This document shows positions 53,373 through 63,973 of a stretch of DNA of 64,000 bases, one piece after another. The notes beneath the pieces were generated by a model, which saw nothing but the letters and a program-made list of their open reading frames with translations, was not told where the DNA came from and searched no databases. The position numbers were made by a program, and so were the translations under genes. The stretch's first letter is position 1; every line of letters begins with the position of its first letter. Location: assembly GCA_009829735.1 (NCBI GenBank), contig CM020619.1:18481816-18545815 (forward strand), read 5' to 3'. Origin of the DNA: Pyropia yezoensis. Lineage: Eukaryota; Rhodophyta; Bangiophyceae; Bangiales; Bangiaceae.

Positions 53373-54326
53373 GGCGTACGTTTCTTTCATGGCGTTTTTT
53401 TTGTTGGACAATGTGCAGAGCGCTCCTCGTTGACGCGGGACCCGCACAAGAGGAAGGGGAGGAGTGAATGCTTGAAGGAACCCCCGTCCTCTGCGTGCAA
53501 AAGCTGGCTTAAACCACAACAGATGCTACCTGTCATATCCTTGCAGCACCGAAACGAGCTCTCGGAAGAGCATCGGGGTCTGCGACACTTTTGGCGAGAG
53601 AGCGTTCACCTCGCCGCGGCCGTGCGCGTGCGGAAGACAGACACCGAAAGAACGTGATGCATCGATTGCTCGGGTTTGTGTTGCCGCCCACCTCGATATA
53701 CGCACGCCTGTTCCCCCAACGACGCTGCTGCCTCCCTCTGCCGACACAAAGGACGACGCAGCATAAAATTTCCTAATGACGCACATCACGAGTCAAGAAA
53801 AAAAAAAAGAAGAAAGACAAAGAACCACACGTGGAGAGAACGAGCCGGAACATCAGACACGAGAAAAAAAAAAAAGGAGAGAAGACCCAGGAAAGAGGCG
53901 GGGCGAGGTCTTCGAACGTCCATGGCGAAAACGAATAATATTGCACCATACGAGTCGCACAAGTGACTGACAGCACTACCATGATGGTGAGTGACTCAGG
54001 AAAGCTGGGCCGGGGCGGAGTGAAGCGCTGTGGCCGCGGGGCGGTAGCCCGATGGCAAGCCAAATTGGATCTCTAAAGCACGACAACAGCACCCACGACA
54101 GCAATGAGGGGTACACGCTGCTGCCCCAGGCGCGCGAGCAGCAGTCACGGCTCGCTGGCCCACGAATAGGATGGCCCGACGTTGGCAACAGAAAACGTCA
54201 CCACAACCAGAGAGCCCCATCCACATCGTCACAACAATACAGCTGCAAGAGGCCAGTCGGGATGAGCCCCTGACGTCCCGCAGCCACGCAGCGTCACAAA
54301 TGGACACGGCAGCGCGAGTGTGCAAG
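53373..54326. other. convergent 3' region, A-rich tracts
   Basis: Between the NDUFS1-N stop and the La-related gene stop. A runs occur at 53798-53811 and 53863-53876, with ATAAAA near 53763. No frame carries a complex I C-terminal domain or other recognisable protein. Confidence 0.5.
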
Positions 54327-57300
54327 TTACTCCATAACCACCGGGGGATCTGCCTTGCGCTCAGCCGCCTTCGGCGCGGCGCCAGTATCTGCGGCCTTGT
54401 CTTCCGCCCTGGACGCGGCGGGGGTACTAGCGTCACCAGACACGGCACTGCCAGACAGCAACACGTGCTGCAAGGAGCCGCTTGCCCATGCGCCCTTCGG
54501 GGGGATGCCATCCATATTGAGTGCAGTCTTGGCAGTCGTCGCGGGAGTGACAGCTGGTGACGTCGGCGCTGTCGGCTTGGTAGCCACTGAGCTAGTCGCC
54601 ACATTATTGGCAGCAGCCGCAGGCTCCGATACCGCAGCAGGGAGTGACGAGCTGCCCTGAGCCTCAGGAGTACTCCCAGAGGACGAGCGAGCAGGCGCGG
54701 GGCGGTCCACCTCCTTCTTGGGAGCCTTGTCGTCCTGATCCGCCGACTCCTTCAACACGGACGCCGTGGTTGGCTCCTTGGTCACCGTAGCTTCCCCACG
54801 GCTCGGCGTGGGAGGCAAGGGCTTCGGCGCCATCCGCGGAGGGGGAGGGGGGGGGCGCGGGGCAGCCGTCGCCTGCAGCACAGACGCAGGCTTGTTGGCC
54901 CACACCGACACAGGGCGAGGCGCCGGCGAGGGCGCTTTGGGCTTCTCCACCTTGGGGTTCACCGCGTCCCCGGTGTCGGCGCCCACAGCAGGCGTCGAGG
55001 ACGCTCCCCCCTTGGGCGCGGCTGCGGACGGCTCGAGCGGCGCCGCAGCAGCCGACCCAGTAGACCCGGAGTCGGACGCACGGACGACCGCAGCTCCGGC
55101 TGCTGCACTGTCCGCACCGCCACTTCGAGGTTGTTGAGTGCCATCCGACTCGACCTTGTTCCGTGAGGCAGATACACTGGTCGAGAGAACCGGGCCCGCA
55201 GACGGCGCACTGCTTCCTCCCGAGCCATCAGCCGAGACACTCATCTTGGGCGAAGGCGCCGCGGCCGCGAGATCAGCCCGGGAGGGAGCGTCGCCCGCCT
55301 TGGTGGGGCGGGCAACGCCCTTGGGCGACGACGGCGCCGACGGCGGGCGCTTGGCCCGCAGGATAGCAGCGTAGCTCATGCCCGCACCAGACACGGGCGC
55401 GCTCTTGCTAGGGCTACCTGGCGCAGCCGCAGGCACGACCGGAGCAGAACGGTCGGGCCGGGACGCCCCATCATCGTCCGACGGGTTTTGTACGGCAGAC
55501 ACCTCCTTCACCAGCGGAGGGGTTGGTGGGGACGGCCGCGGAGCCGTGGCAGTGGGCGGCGGGGCAGAGGAGGGCCGCCTGGCCGCAGCAGCGAAGGCAC
55601 CACGGGAAGAAGCAGTTTCGCTCGCCGCACCCGCCGGCACCGCCCCCTCCTCTGACGACAGGCCCGGAAGAGGCGGGAAATGCGTTGCCGTGAAGTTCAC
55701 TGACACCTGCGCAGGTTTCTTCTCAGCGGCGGCAGCCGCCTTTCCACCAGACGAAGGAGAAGAATCCGTCTTGCGAGGCGCCCCTGGGGTCTCCACGGGC
55801 CCGTTCGTGTTGCCTGACCCACTCCGGCGCACAGGAGCCGCCGCGTCCTTGACGTCCTTGCCACCCGCGTTCGCTCCGCCAGCACCGCCAGCCAGACTGG
55901 CACCTGCACCGGCGCCAGCACTATGGGCAGCTCGGTTGCTCCCAGCGTTGCTACTTCCTGTGCTACCATTGCCGCTGTGAGGACCACTGCCGCTGCCACC
56001 GCTGTGTGCGTTGCTACGGTTGCCACCCTTCTTGACTTTTCTGCCCCCGGCAGAGGCAGGCGCGGTCGACGCTGACGTTGTCGAGGATGCCGACGCCGCG
56101 GGCGTGGCGGTCTTGTTCGATCCTGACGACGCTGCCGCGTCAGACGAACCCAACCTCCGGTTCTCACCTCCCGCAGAAGGATGAGCGCCCACGGGCGCCC
56201 GCGTGCCAGCCCGTCCCGCCGGTGTAAAGGGCGTCGCCCCTCCAGCGTTTGGTTGGACGCCCGGCTGTGAAGGCGCAGATGATGCCGTCGGGGCGCGAGC
56301 ATTGCCCGACCGTCCGTCAGCACGGGGTCCGCGCTTGTTGCCCGGTCGTGACACGCCCGAGCCACCCGCATGGCTACCTGGAAAACGGTCCACGCCCGGC
56401 ATGCCAGGCATCATAGCTCCATTGGGCAGACCTGGCGATGTCGCCCCCACAGTACCAGCTGCAGACGCACCAATCGAGAGGTCAAAGCCAGGGTGCCCCG
56501 GGTACATGCTGTACTGCGCATAATACGCCGGCGGCGGCGGCGGCGGCGGCACGTAGCTTCCGTCCGCCACGGGGGAGGGGTGAGGGGAAGGTTGGAAGGA
56601 GCCGGCCGCAGCCGGAGTGTAGGGGCTACCCGGCTGAGGATGGAGCGCGTAGCCGTACGGCGGGCGAACGAGCATGTGCGGCTGGATATTCCCGGGGTAC
56701 ACTGGAGACCCCGAGTCCATCCCGGGGTTCCACGGCACCCCACGATTCCCATACACAGCCGGGCTCCCGCCAGCCGGGCTGGCCGGGAGGACTGGTGGGG
56801 GAGGTAAGAGCTCAACAGGTTTGATCGACGACCGCACAGCCCGGCCACAAATGGTGGTGCCTTCCAGAGCCGCTGCTGCCCGGGACGCACCGTTCGGGGC
56901 CGCCCACGTGATGCTCCAGATGTCACCTTCGGAGCGCACGGATAGTGGTGTCGGTATGGTGGCGTCAGCCGCCGTCAGGGCTGTGGTGATAAACTCGGCC
57001 GACACGGGCGGCGACGGGAGTTCTGTCAAGAGTAGCGTTGAGGGAGCCGCTGCTTCGGCGGCCGCCGCAAAGGCGGGACGTACCCGAGTTCCCGACGGGT
57101 CCACCACGACAGAGGCGGACCGCTCACGCAGCAACGCAGCAAACGCCGCCACGTCGGTGCGGCCCAGACGCTGCATCTTTGGGAAGGACAAGAGCACATC
57201 CAGCTGCACCCAGTACGCGCTGTCCATCTTGGACTTGAGGTAATAATCGTTCATCAGGTTGACCTGCCCCAGGTACCACTCCACCTGCACCACTGCCGCG

Positions 57301-57671
57301 TCGTCGAGACGCCGCTCCGTCGGATCCGTTTGTATGGCCGCCGCCGCACGGGGCGGCACCCCAACAAGCGGGGGCGAGATCAGCATGCCCCCCCCCGCCC
57401 CCGCGGCCGCACCGCCTGCCGCACCGGCAGGGGCCACAGGAGCAGCGGCCGCGGCCGCGGCGGGCGCCTTTGCAGCAACTGCACTCGCTGGCGGCGGTCC
57501 GTTGGTGATAGACGGCCCGACCTTCTCCGCCCCGCCACCACCCGCTGCGGCGGCCGCCGCCTTTGATGGCGCCGCACCCGCGATCTCAGCCGACGCCTGC
57601 TTGCCACCATCCATCGTCGCCGCAGCACCGCCCGCTGGCACGTCCGCGGCGGTGGGGGTCGTAGACGCCAT
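54327..57671 (-). CDS. La-related protein (LARP4-like), La motif plus RRM-like domain
   Basis: LARPs bind RNA and regulate mRNA stability and translation, usually in the cytoplasm. The 1,114-residue product from ATG 57671 has an Ala/Gly/Pro leader. The La motif at about residues 115-205 reads VQVEWYLGQVNLMNDYYLKS, MDSAYWVQLDVLLSFPKMQR and DVAAFAALLRERSASVVVDP. An RRM-like segment follows (TLLLTELPSPPVSAEFITTA; TICGRAVRSSIKPVELL). Adjacent La motif and RRM suggest the LARP4 group rather than LARP1, though the RRM is weak. The remaining 800 residues are Ser/Pro/Ala/Gly-rich, with a Pro/Tyr-rich stretch near 360-450 and KPASVLQATAAPRPPPP-type sequence near 940. A frame upstream of ATG 57671 is open but has no protein-like features. 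It diverges from the BtuF-like gene. Confidence 0.85.
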   Translation of the reverse strand: MASTTPTAADVPAGGAAATMDGGKQASAEIAGAAPSKAAAAAAGGGGAEKVGPSITNGPPPASAVAAKAPAAAAAAAPVAPAGAAGGAAAGAGGGMLISPPLVGVPPRAAAAIQTDPTERRLDDAAVVQVEWYLGQVNLMNDYYLKSKMDSAYWVQLDVLLSFPKMQRLGRTDVAAFAALLRERSASVVVDPSGTRVRPAFAAAAEAAAPSTLLLTELPSPPVSAEFITTALTAADATIPTPLSVRSEGDIWSITWAAPNGASRAAAALEGTTICGRAVRSSIKPVELLPPPPVLPASPAGGSPAVYGNRGVPWNPGMDSGSPVYPGNIQPHMLVRPPYGYALHPQPGSPYTPAAAGSFQPSPHPSPVADGSYVPPPPPPPAYYAQYSMYPGHPGFDLSIGASAAGTVGATSPGLPNGAMMPGMPGVDRFPGSHAGGSGVSRPGNKRGPRADGRSGNARAPTASSAPSQPGVQPNAGGATPFTPAGRAGTRAPVGAHPSAGGENRRLGSSDAAASSGSNKTATPAASASSTTSASTAPASAGGRKVKKGGNRSNAHSGGSGSGPHSGNGSTGSSNAGSNRAAHSAGAGAGASLAGGAGGANAGGKDVKDAAAPVRRSGSGNTNGPVETPGAPRKTDSSPSSGGKAAAAAEKKPAQVSVNFTATHFPPLPGLSSEEGAVPAGAASETASSRGAFAAAARRPSSAPPPTATAPRPSPPTPPLVKEVSAVQNPSDDDGASRPDRSAPVVPAAAPGSPSKSAPVSGAGMSYAAILRAKRPPSAPSSPKGVARPTKAGDAPSRADLAAAAPSPKMSVSADGSGGSSAPSAGPVLSTSVSASRNKVESDGTQQPRSGGADSAAAGAAVVRASDSGSTGSAAAAPLEPSAAAPKGGASSTPAVGADTGDAVNPKVEKPKAPSPAPRPVSVWANKPASVLQATAAPRPPPPPPRMAPKPLPPTPSRGEATVTKEPTTASVLKESADQDDKAPKKEVDRPAPARSSSGSTPEAQGSSSLPAAVSEPAAAANNVATSSVATKPTAPTSPAVTPATTAKTALNMDGIPPKGAWASGSLQHVLLSGSAVSGDASTPAASRAEDKAADTGAAPKAAERKADPPVVME

Positions 57672-58637
57672 AGCGTCTACGCGCCGGTGCCCACCCGCCG
57701 CACCGGGGGTCAAACCCGCACACGGGGAGGGGGGGTGCGCACCGCACCCGACCACCAAGGCGGGACGCAACCACCAGGGGCCGAATGATCCCGGGACTCG
57801 CCGGTAACCGTCCGCCAACACACCGGGTCGGCAGCAGTACCAACACGTATCAGCAAGCACCGCACCACCCCACGCGCCGGTCTGTCACAAACCGCGTCGG
57901 GTTCCGCAAGCGCCGTCAAACGCCGCACCCAACAGCCGCGGGGCCCGCCGCCACAAACGGTGCCGCTGCAGCCACCACCACCCCACCAGGAGACACCCGG
58001 GAATGAAATGAGAGATGAACGGGGTCCCCGTGTGTGGGTCACCACGACGGCAACGGTGCAATAGGGGGGGGGGGGCGGCCGGGCGCTCGCCGCCGACGAG
58101 ACGCACCGAGACGCACGCGAGCGAGGAGCACGAGGCCGGGGGGTCGCCGACGGCAGAGCACAACCCCACCCGTCGAGACGCTCGGGTGCCGACGGCGGCG
58201 GCGACACACACACGGTCCGATTTAAGGTCCCCGGTTTCGGTCGTCGGACGCGATCACCCCCCACACGGGGGGCTTAAGCGACGTATCGGGCGGCCGATCG
58301 ACCAACGTAACGAAGCTAAGGACCAATTTCTGTCCGCTGCCGACCGACGGGACAGTGAACTCCCCACCTCTCGGGCTGTTCTCCGATTGAGATCAGACGA
58401 CTTGGACACGTGTACTTACGCTCTCTAAACTTGGGAAGTGCGAAAATATCTCACGGACCGGCGGCCACCTCGCTCCCCACGGACGCTTCACCTCGTGGCG
58501 TTGCTCCATTGGAAACAGGAGAGAACGCTCAGCCCCTCTCCTCCCCAGCAGCTCACCATCGCTGAGTAACCTTCTCCCACTACCCCCCTGTACCCCCGTC
58601 CATTGTCGGCGGGCCTGTGTGAGCCCTCCCCCTGACC
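57672..58637. promoter_or_regulatory. divergent upstream region of LARP and BtuF-like genes
   Basis: 966 bp separate the two start codons. A G run at 58065-58075 and an AT-richer patch at 58290-58460 are the only visible features. No site is assigned. Confidence 0.35.
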
Positions 58638-59948
58638 ATGGGCGTCGCCTCCCTCCCCGTCGGCGGTCCAACGCCGGCCGCGGCGCCGCCCCGGCGGGTC
58701 GCCTCCCTCCTCCCTTCCCTGACCGACATCCTCGTCGAGGCGAACGCCGCGTCGTGCCTTGTCGCCGTCTCCCACGAGTGCACCCTTCCCACCCCCCCTC
58801 CGCTGCTGGGTGGCGTCACCGCCGCCCTGACCTCTTCCCCCCGCCGCCCCCCCCCCCGGGTGGTGACGGCGCCCTCCTTTGACGCCTCTGCCGTGCGGGA
58901 CGCGGCGGAGATTTCCGCCGTGGACGCTGCCGCCCGCGCGGCGGCGGGCGCTACCCCCACCACCACCGCTGCCGACCTCCTCCGCTCCCGCCTGTGCTCC
59001 TTTTACCACGTTGACGTGGCCGCGCTGGTTGCCACCGCCCCCGACGTTGTGCTGACGCACGTGGCGCCGGCGGGTGCCCCCGGCGCGGACCCGTTTGGCG
59101 ATGACGCTGCCGCTGCTGTTGCAGGGGGGGGGGGGCCAACAGCCATCCTGGCCGCCGCCCTCTCCTCCCTCCTCCCCCCTGGGCGGCCGCCTGTGCGCAT
59201 CGTGTCGGTGGCGGCAGAGACGATGGCGGACGCCACCGCCGCGGCGGCGGCCGTGACGGCCGCGGCGGGGGTGCCCGCCGCGGGCACTGCCCTCCTCACC
59301 GCCTTTGGGCCGCGGCTGGCCCGGGGCGTCCGCGACGTGCCCCGCACCCCCGCCGCCCGCCCGACCGTGGCAGTCGTCCAGTGGGCAGACCCACTCTTCT
59401 GTGCGGGCGGGTGGGTGCCCGAGGCGGTCGCCGCCGCAGGGGGGACTGACGGGGTGTGCGTCCCGGGGGGTCCGTCGGTGGGGACTACCTGGGCTGGCCT
59501 CGCCACCGCGGGGGTGGGGGTGGTTGTCATGGCCGCGTGTGCCATGCCACTGGCGGCCAACGCGCGGCTTGGCCGGGCCGCCCTGGCGGGGGGGGCGCCC
59601 GCACCCGCCGCCGCTGCCGCCGCCGCGGCCACCACCGCCGCCGCCACCGCTGCCGACTTGGCCCGCCGCGGCGTGGCGGTCTACGCGGTGGACGCGACGA
59701 CCGCCTTTTCCCGCCTGTCGCCGGGGTGCATTGTCGCAACGGTGGGGGTGCTGGGGGGGGTCCTCCGCGACGTGGCGGCGGGCGCAGAAGGGGCGGGTGC
59801 GGGGCCGGGCTGGGCCCGCCTCACCACCCCGCCACAACCGGCGGCCACGGGCGGCCGGGCGCCCCGCGTGCGGGGGGGGACGGCACCACCGGCGGTGGCC
59901 GCGGCGCGGCCGACGGAGCGGGTGCTGGTGGGCGCGACCCGTTACTGA
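58638..59948 (+). CDS. BtuF-like (cobalamin-type) substrate-binding protein
   Basis: The 436-residue protein resembles bacterial cobalamin-binding proteins of the BtuF/periplasmic-binding family. The start VASLLPSLTDILVEANAASC, then LVAVSHECTLP, matches the typical SLLPS-T-I-...-VGVSHEC opening. Further matches are SFYHVDVAALVATAPDVVLT (linker helix and Asp-Val strand), PTVAVVQWADPLFCAGGWVP, then EAVAAAGGTDG and VGVVVMAACAM. These are hallmarks of that family's second lobe. Ala-rich inserts occur at about residues 155-200 and 315-345. I see no signal peptide, lipobox or membrane helix, so a cytosolic or unknown location is implied. Many algae need external vitamin B12, and the diatom uptake protein CBA1 is reported to be BtuF-like. 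A role in B12 handling is therefore attractive but inferred. Bacterial ancestry is likely, while GC and codon use match the host. Confidence 0.75.
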   Translation: MGVASLPVGGPTPAAAPPRRVASLLPSLTDILVEANAASCLVAVSHECTLPTPPPLLGGVTAALTSSPRRPPPRVVTAPSFDASAVRDAAEISAVDAAARAAAGATPTTTAADLLRSRLCSFYHVDVAALVATAPDVVLTHVAPAGAPGADPFGDDAAAAVAGGGGPTAILAAALSSLLPPGRPPVRIVSVAAETMADATAAAAAVTAAAGVPAAGTALLTAFGPRLARGVRDVPRTPAARPTVAVVQWADPLFCAGGWVPEAVAAAGGTDGVCVPGGPSVGTTWAGLATAGVGVVVMAACAMPLAANARLGRAALAGGAPAPAAAAAAAATTAAATAADLARRGVAVYAVDATTAFSRLSPGCIVATVGVLGGVLRDVAAGAEGAGAGPGWARLTTPPQPAATGGRAPRVRGGTAPPAVAAARPTERVLVGATRY

Positions 59949-60282
59949 GTGGTGGGGGGTGGTGGGGAGGGGGGGATGCGTACGCGCAGCGGGAGAAAAA
60001 AAGGGGTTGCTCACTTATTGCCTGGAATGCACACGCGGTCTCTGGGTGGGGGCTGCTCGCCTGGCTGGACCCGCCGCCCACGCCGGAAGGTTGGCGGGGG
60101 GGGGTGGAGCACCGGAGAGTGGCGGAGGGAGTGTGCCGCGTCGTCGGCGAGCCCGCCACCTCCGGTGACGGCGACTCGATGGCCGCGACGACTCCCGCAG
60201 CCCCTGGCTGGCACCACCCCGACGTCCTTCCCTGTCCCCACCGCCCTCCCATCCCCCCCCCAAACCCAGCGTCTCTGACAAG
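59949..60282. other. short convergent spacer
   Basis: 334 bp between two converging stop codons, with an A run at 59996-60003. Nothing else seen. Confidence 0.5.
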
Positions 60283-61776
60283 TCACAGACAGTACGACAC
60301 GGGCGAGCACGGGTGGGTGAGCTCCCGCAGGGACTTCCCCCCCGCCAGCACGGAAGCGTTGGACAGCCAGTGCACCCCCCTCTCCCCCCCCACCGGCGGC
60401 GCGTCGGCCAGGCCGTCCCCCGCGGCGGGGTCCCTCCCCTCCCACACGGTGTGGACCCCCCCCCCCCCCGCGTCGACCAGCAGCAGTGCCGCGGCGCCCC
60501 CCCCCCCACGGTGGGTCCGGCCAAGGAGGACCACCGCGGCGGCGCCGGCGGGCGCCCCGGGCCGCTCCGCGACGCCCAGTAGCCGCGCCGTCAGCGACGA
60601 CACGATGGTGGGGGGCGTTGCGGGGGGAGGGGTCCACGCCGCCGACGCGTACGCCTCAGCGTCAAAGGTGCCTGTCGTGGTGACAATCGCGGGGCGACCC
60701 GCCGCGTTGTCGTGCCGCCGCCGCCGCAGCGGCGGCGGCACGGCCGTCATGGCGCCGGTGGACCACCAGGGTGGCGGCTCGGCGGGCGGCCGCGGCGGCA
60801 GGGGGGGGGGGGGTGCTGGGCGCGCCGCTGCCACAGGGGGCATCCCGGCGGCTGCGGCCCCGTCTCCGTCCCCCCACCTGGTGGCCACCACAAACCGCAC
60901 CCCTACCCCTGTGGCCACGGCAATTACCACCGATGCCGCAGTCAACGGCTTCTGCGGGGGCACAACCGTCGCGGCCACTGGCACGCACCCATGGGCTGGG
61001 CCATTGGGGTAGTGGGGGAACCGCACCGCCACCACTGCCGCTGGTGGTGGCGGCGGCCCGCCGGTGGGGGATGCGCCAGCCGGCCGGGCGCGCCCCCCCT
61101 CCCCGCCTCGAGCGCCATGGGCGGCGGCGGCAGCGGCGCCGGCGCCGGCGGCGGTGGTGGTCCCCCCCGCGCGCGGCGGCGCCCACGCCCACACGGTCAC
61201 AACCACCTCGTGGGCGGTGGTGAGGATGGCCGCCCGCACCCCCGCCGCCGGCGCGGTGGCGACCGCCACCCCCGCCGACGCTGCGTCGACGGCAGTGCCG
61301 GCGACGATGCCGGCGGCACCGGCCGTCAAGGCACCAGCCGGCGGCGGGCCCACCGCCCAGTCGCGGATGGTCAGCGTGGCCACCACGCCGGCGGGGGGCG
61401 CGTCGGCAGCCGTCGCCGCCGTCCACACCCGTGGCCCCTGGTCACCAGCCGCCGCGGTCACCGCCTCCTCCCCACCGCCGCCGCCGTGATGGCTGTGACC
61501 ATCGTCACCGCCATCGCCACCCTCCTCCTGCCCGCCGGGCGGCGCGCCCCATTCGTATGATACCAGCGTCCTTCCCCGCGGGCCAAAGCCGAGGTACACC
61601 CGCCCGGCTGCCGCTGGCGCAAGCGGGCGGCTGCCGCTGCGGCCTGCAGCGGCCGCGGTTTCCAGCCGCACGCGGCGGGGTTGCCACGACCGGGCCGCCG
61701 CGGCGGCCGCGGCGGCAGAGGGCAGGGTGGTGCCTCGCTCGCGGGCAGCGAGGCAGGCGGGGAGCGGGGAAGGCAT
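60283..61776 (-). CDS. uncharacterised Ala-rich protein, possible DCAF15/DET1-like propeller
   Basis: A 497-residue frame from ATG 61776 to TGA 60283. The only family-like hint is near the N terminus. RVYLGFGPRGRTLVSYEW resembles the first propeller strand of DCAF15 and DET1, substrate receptors of CUL4-DDB1 ubiquitin ligases. Later strand-like pieces such as VVATLTIRDWAV, EVVVTVWAWAPP, AVVAVRFPHYPNG and VRFVVATRWGDGDG would suit a beta-propeller with Ala/Gly/Pro inserts. The order of strands cannot be confirmed by eye. The C-terminal end has HWLSNASVLAGGKSL. It converges with the BtuF-like gene. Coding status is supported by beta-strand-like segments alternating with low complexity, but the identity is weak. 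Confidence 0.45.
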   Translation of the reverse strand: MPSPLPACLAARERGTTLPSAAAAAAAARSWQPRRVRLETAAAAGRSGSRPLAPAAAGRVYLGFGPRGRTLVSYEWGAPPGGQEEGGDGGDDGHSHHGGGGGEEAVTAAAGDQGPRVWTAATAADAPPAGVVATLTIRDWAVGPPPAGALTAGAAGIVAGTAVDAASAGVAVATAPAAGVRAAILTTAHEVVVTVWAWAPPRAGGTTTAAGAGAAAAAAHGARGGEGGRARPAGASPTGGPPPPPAAVVAVRFPHYPNGPAHGCVPVAATVVPPQKPLTAASVVIAVATGVGVRFVVATRWGDGDGAAAAGMPPVAAARPAPPPPLPPRPPAEPPPWWSTGAMTAVPPPLRRRRHDNAAGRPAIVTTTGTFDAEAYASAAWTPPPATPPTIVSSLTARLLGVAERPGAPAGAAAVVLLGRTHRGGGGAAALLLVDAGGGGVHTVWEGRDPAAGDGLADAPPVGGERGVHWLSNASVLAGGKSLRELTHPCSPVSYCL

Positions 61777-63139
61777 GGCGTCGCTGTCTTGGTGGAAAAA
61801 GGGAGGGGCGGGGGTGGGGGGGGGGGGGTGCGAACCCCACCCCTACCGCCCCACTTCGCCCGCGCCTGGGCGATAGGCCGGCCGCCCTGCCTCCGAGTGC
61901 CCGAGGCGGCGGCCCCACAACTGCCGTCGTCTACGCTTGCTCGCCCACGATGACACAGTCGTCGTGTGGGTCGATGGCTGGCGGCAACGTAGGTAGGCGG
62001 GAAGGGGGGGCGCGTCTGTCCACTCGACTCCCCCCGTGGAGCCGCCCAACAACCGTGCCCTTGGGACTGTCCCGCAGTCGCGCGCTCTTGGGGGTGTCCG
62101 TGTGAGCCAGAGGACGGGTCCCGCTAGATTTTGAACCCTCCCCTGTGGACTATTTAAGGCGGGAAAAGCGCCATGCATATTTCAAGCGCCGGCAGCTGAT
62201 CTACACGCCCGTTCGAGCCAGATTCGCTTGAGCGCTGCGGGCCATCATGCCGGGTCCCCACCCCCATGATGGGCACGTGGCGAAACGGCCAGCGGCTGCA
62301 CACTGGGTTGCAAGAGAGACTGCGGCGGCGCGCGGCAACCGCAGCCGCGGGGGGCCCTCACTGAGGCTGGCGTCCTGTTGCTGCACCATGATGGCATGCT
62401 GCGTGCCGCTTCGCACGGGAGGGGTTGCGGGCCCTAAAATGTTTGATATGACCAGAGGGCTGGCGTGAAGATGAGCGGGAGGGGGGGCGCCCGCCCGCTC
62501 ATAGCCCCCCGTGGAAGTGCCCAGCGCCGGCGGCCGCTCGGGTATGCTGCCCGCGCGCCGCGGCCGCGCGGGTCTATTCTGCAATGGCGCACTTGCCAGT
62601 GTCACGGTGCTCGGGGGCCCAGGGGCACGTCTGCTCCTGCCAGCCGGATTTTAGACCCACCGCCATTGATAGAGCCAGGAAAAGTGCAATGAAAACGTCA
62701 GGAGTAGACAGGTGATCTTATCTCTCTTTCGAGGAAGAAACGTTTTTTTCGAACCGTACGAGTTTGGGGGAAATTTCGCACCTGGCCAGCCACCAACGCC
62801 GGCCGGCCGAATATCTAAATACGTGTATTCGAACCGTCGACCGCTGCTGCACCCCGACTGAGCCCGTTTTTCCTCGTCCAGGTGCGCGAGAAGACGCGGC
62901 CGTTGTCCTCTCGCTTCCTCCCGCCGGTGAGGTGGCTGTCTGCACGCTCGCACCTCGCCTCCGCCGCCCACCGCCCGCCCCTTTCCGCGGCTGCCCCGCT
63001 TCGCTCTCCGCTCCCCCCCCCCCCCCCCCCCCCCACACCCCCTCGGCGCTCCCCTGCCTTCCTTTCCGTCTCGCGGCAAGTGGTCGCTGGCACCTCAGAC
63101 TCCCTGCGTGCTCGTCCTTCGCCGCGTCGCCCGCCCACC
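61777..63139. other. upstream region, no gene recognised
   Basis: Runs between the divergent starts at 61776 and 63140. A lower-GC segment at 62640-62830 and a C run at 63017-63033 are notable. The open frames look like shadows. Confidence 0.4.
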
Positions 63140-63973
63140 ATGGCGCCCGCGGCCGCCGCGGCCGCCTTCCTGCCGCCCCCCCCGGCGACGGCGGGGTGCG
63201 GGTGGCTCGGCGCCGGCGCGGGCGCCCGCCGCGGGGGGGGGGCGGTGGCCCCCCCACGGCGCCCCCCCCCCGGGGTGGCCACCCCCTCCTCCCGCCGCTG
63301 CGGCCGACGGGGGGGGGCGCCGTCACGTGCCGCCAACCCCCCCCACCCCCTTTCCAACCCACCCCCGGCGTCGCCACCGTTGCCGCTGCGGCCATTGTCG
63401 CGGTCGCGGGCGGCGCCGTCGGCGCTGCTCGGGGAGATGGCGCACACGCTCCCCCAGTTTGTGAGCGGCCTGGCGGTGAGCCTCGGCTTTGGCCTCGTTG
63501 GCGTCGTCGGCACGACCGTCAATGGGGACCTCCTCCGCCGCGTCTCGGCGGGCCACGCCGAGGAGCGGGGGCTGCTGCCCCCGGGGGCCGGCGCCGCTGC
63601 CGCCGCCGAGGCCGCCGTCCGTGCCCGGCGCGGGGGGGACGACGACGACCGCCGCGGCGGCGGCGGCGGCGGGCGGCGACTGCCATCCCCCGAGGGGGGG
63701 GTAGACGGCCGCCTCGCGGCGGGGCGCCCCCTGGCTGTGACGGCCGCCCGCGACGACGACGACGACGACGGCGACGGTGCCAACGACCGCGACGGGGTTG
63801 ACCTCCGCGGCCCAGACGGGCGGCAGGTGCGGCGGGGAGGGCGGGCGCTGGTGGTGGAGGAGCCCGGCGGCTGGCTGCCGCCGCCCCCCGCGTCTGACTA
63901 TGGAGACGGAGGGGACTGGGCGCGGGACCTCGGCGGGGGGGAGGGGGGGGGGTGGACGCCGCCACGGGCCTGA
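63140..63973 (+). CDS. uncharacterised protein with one membrane helix
   Basis: ATG 63140 sits in a strong context (CCACCATGG) and opens a 277-residue frame ending at TGA 63973. The first 95 residues are Ala/Pro/Arg/Ser-rich without acidic residues, as in organelle transit peptides. EMAHTLPQFVSGLAVSLGFG, then LVGVVGTTVNGDLL, gives one hydrophobic, Gly-rich helix at about residues 97-125. The remaining 150 residues are charged Asp/Arg/Gly low complexity, with RALVVEEPGGWLPPPPASDY near the end. I do not recognise the family. A plastid or mitochondrial membrane location is a guess from the leader. An upstream in-frame start would add about 85 Pro/Ser/Arg-rich residues. Confidence 0.5.
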   Translation: MAPAAAAAAFLPPPPATAGCGWLGAGAGARRGGGAVAPPRRPPPGVATPSSRRCGRRGGAPSRAANPPHPLSNPPPASPPLPLRPLSRSRAAPSALLGEMAHTLPQFVSGLAVSLGFGLVGVVGTTVNGDLLRRVSAGHAEERGLLPPGAGAAAAAEAAVRARRGGDDDDRRGGGGGGRRLPSPEGGVDGRLAAGRPLAVTAARDDDDDDGDGANDRDGVDLRGPDGRQVRRGGRALVVEEPGGWLPPPPASDYGDGGDWARDLGGGEGGGWTPPRA

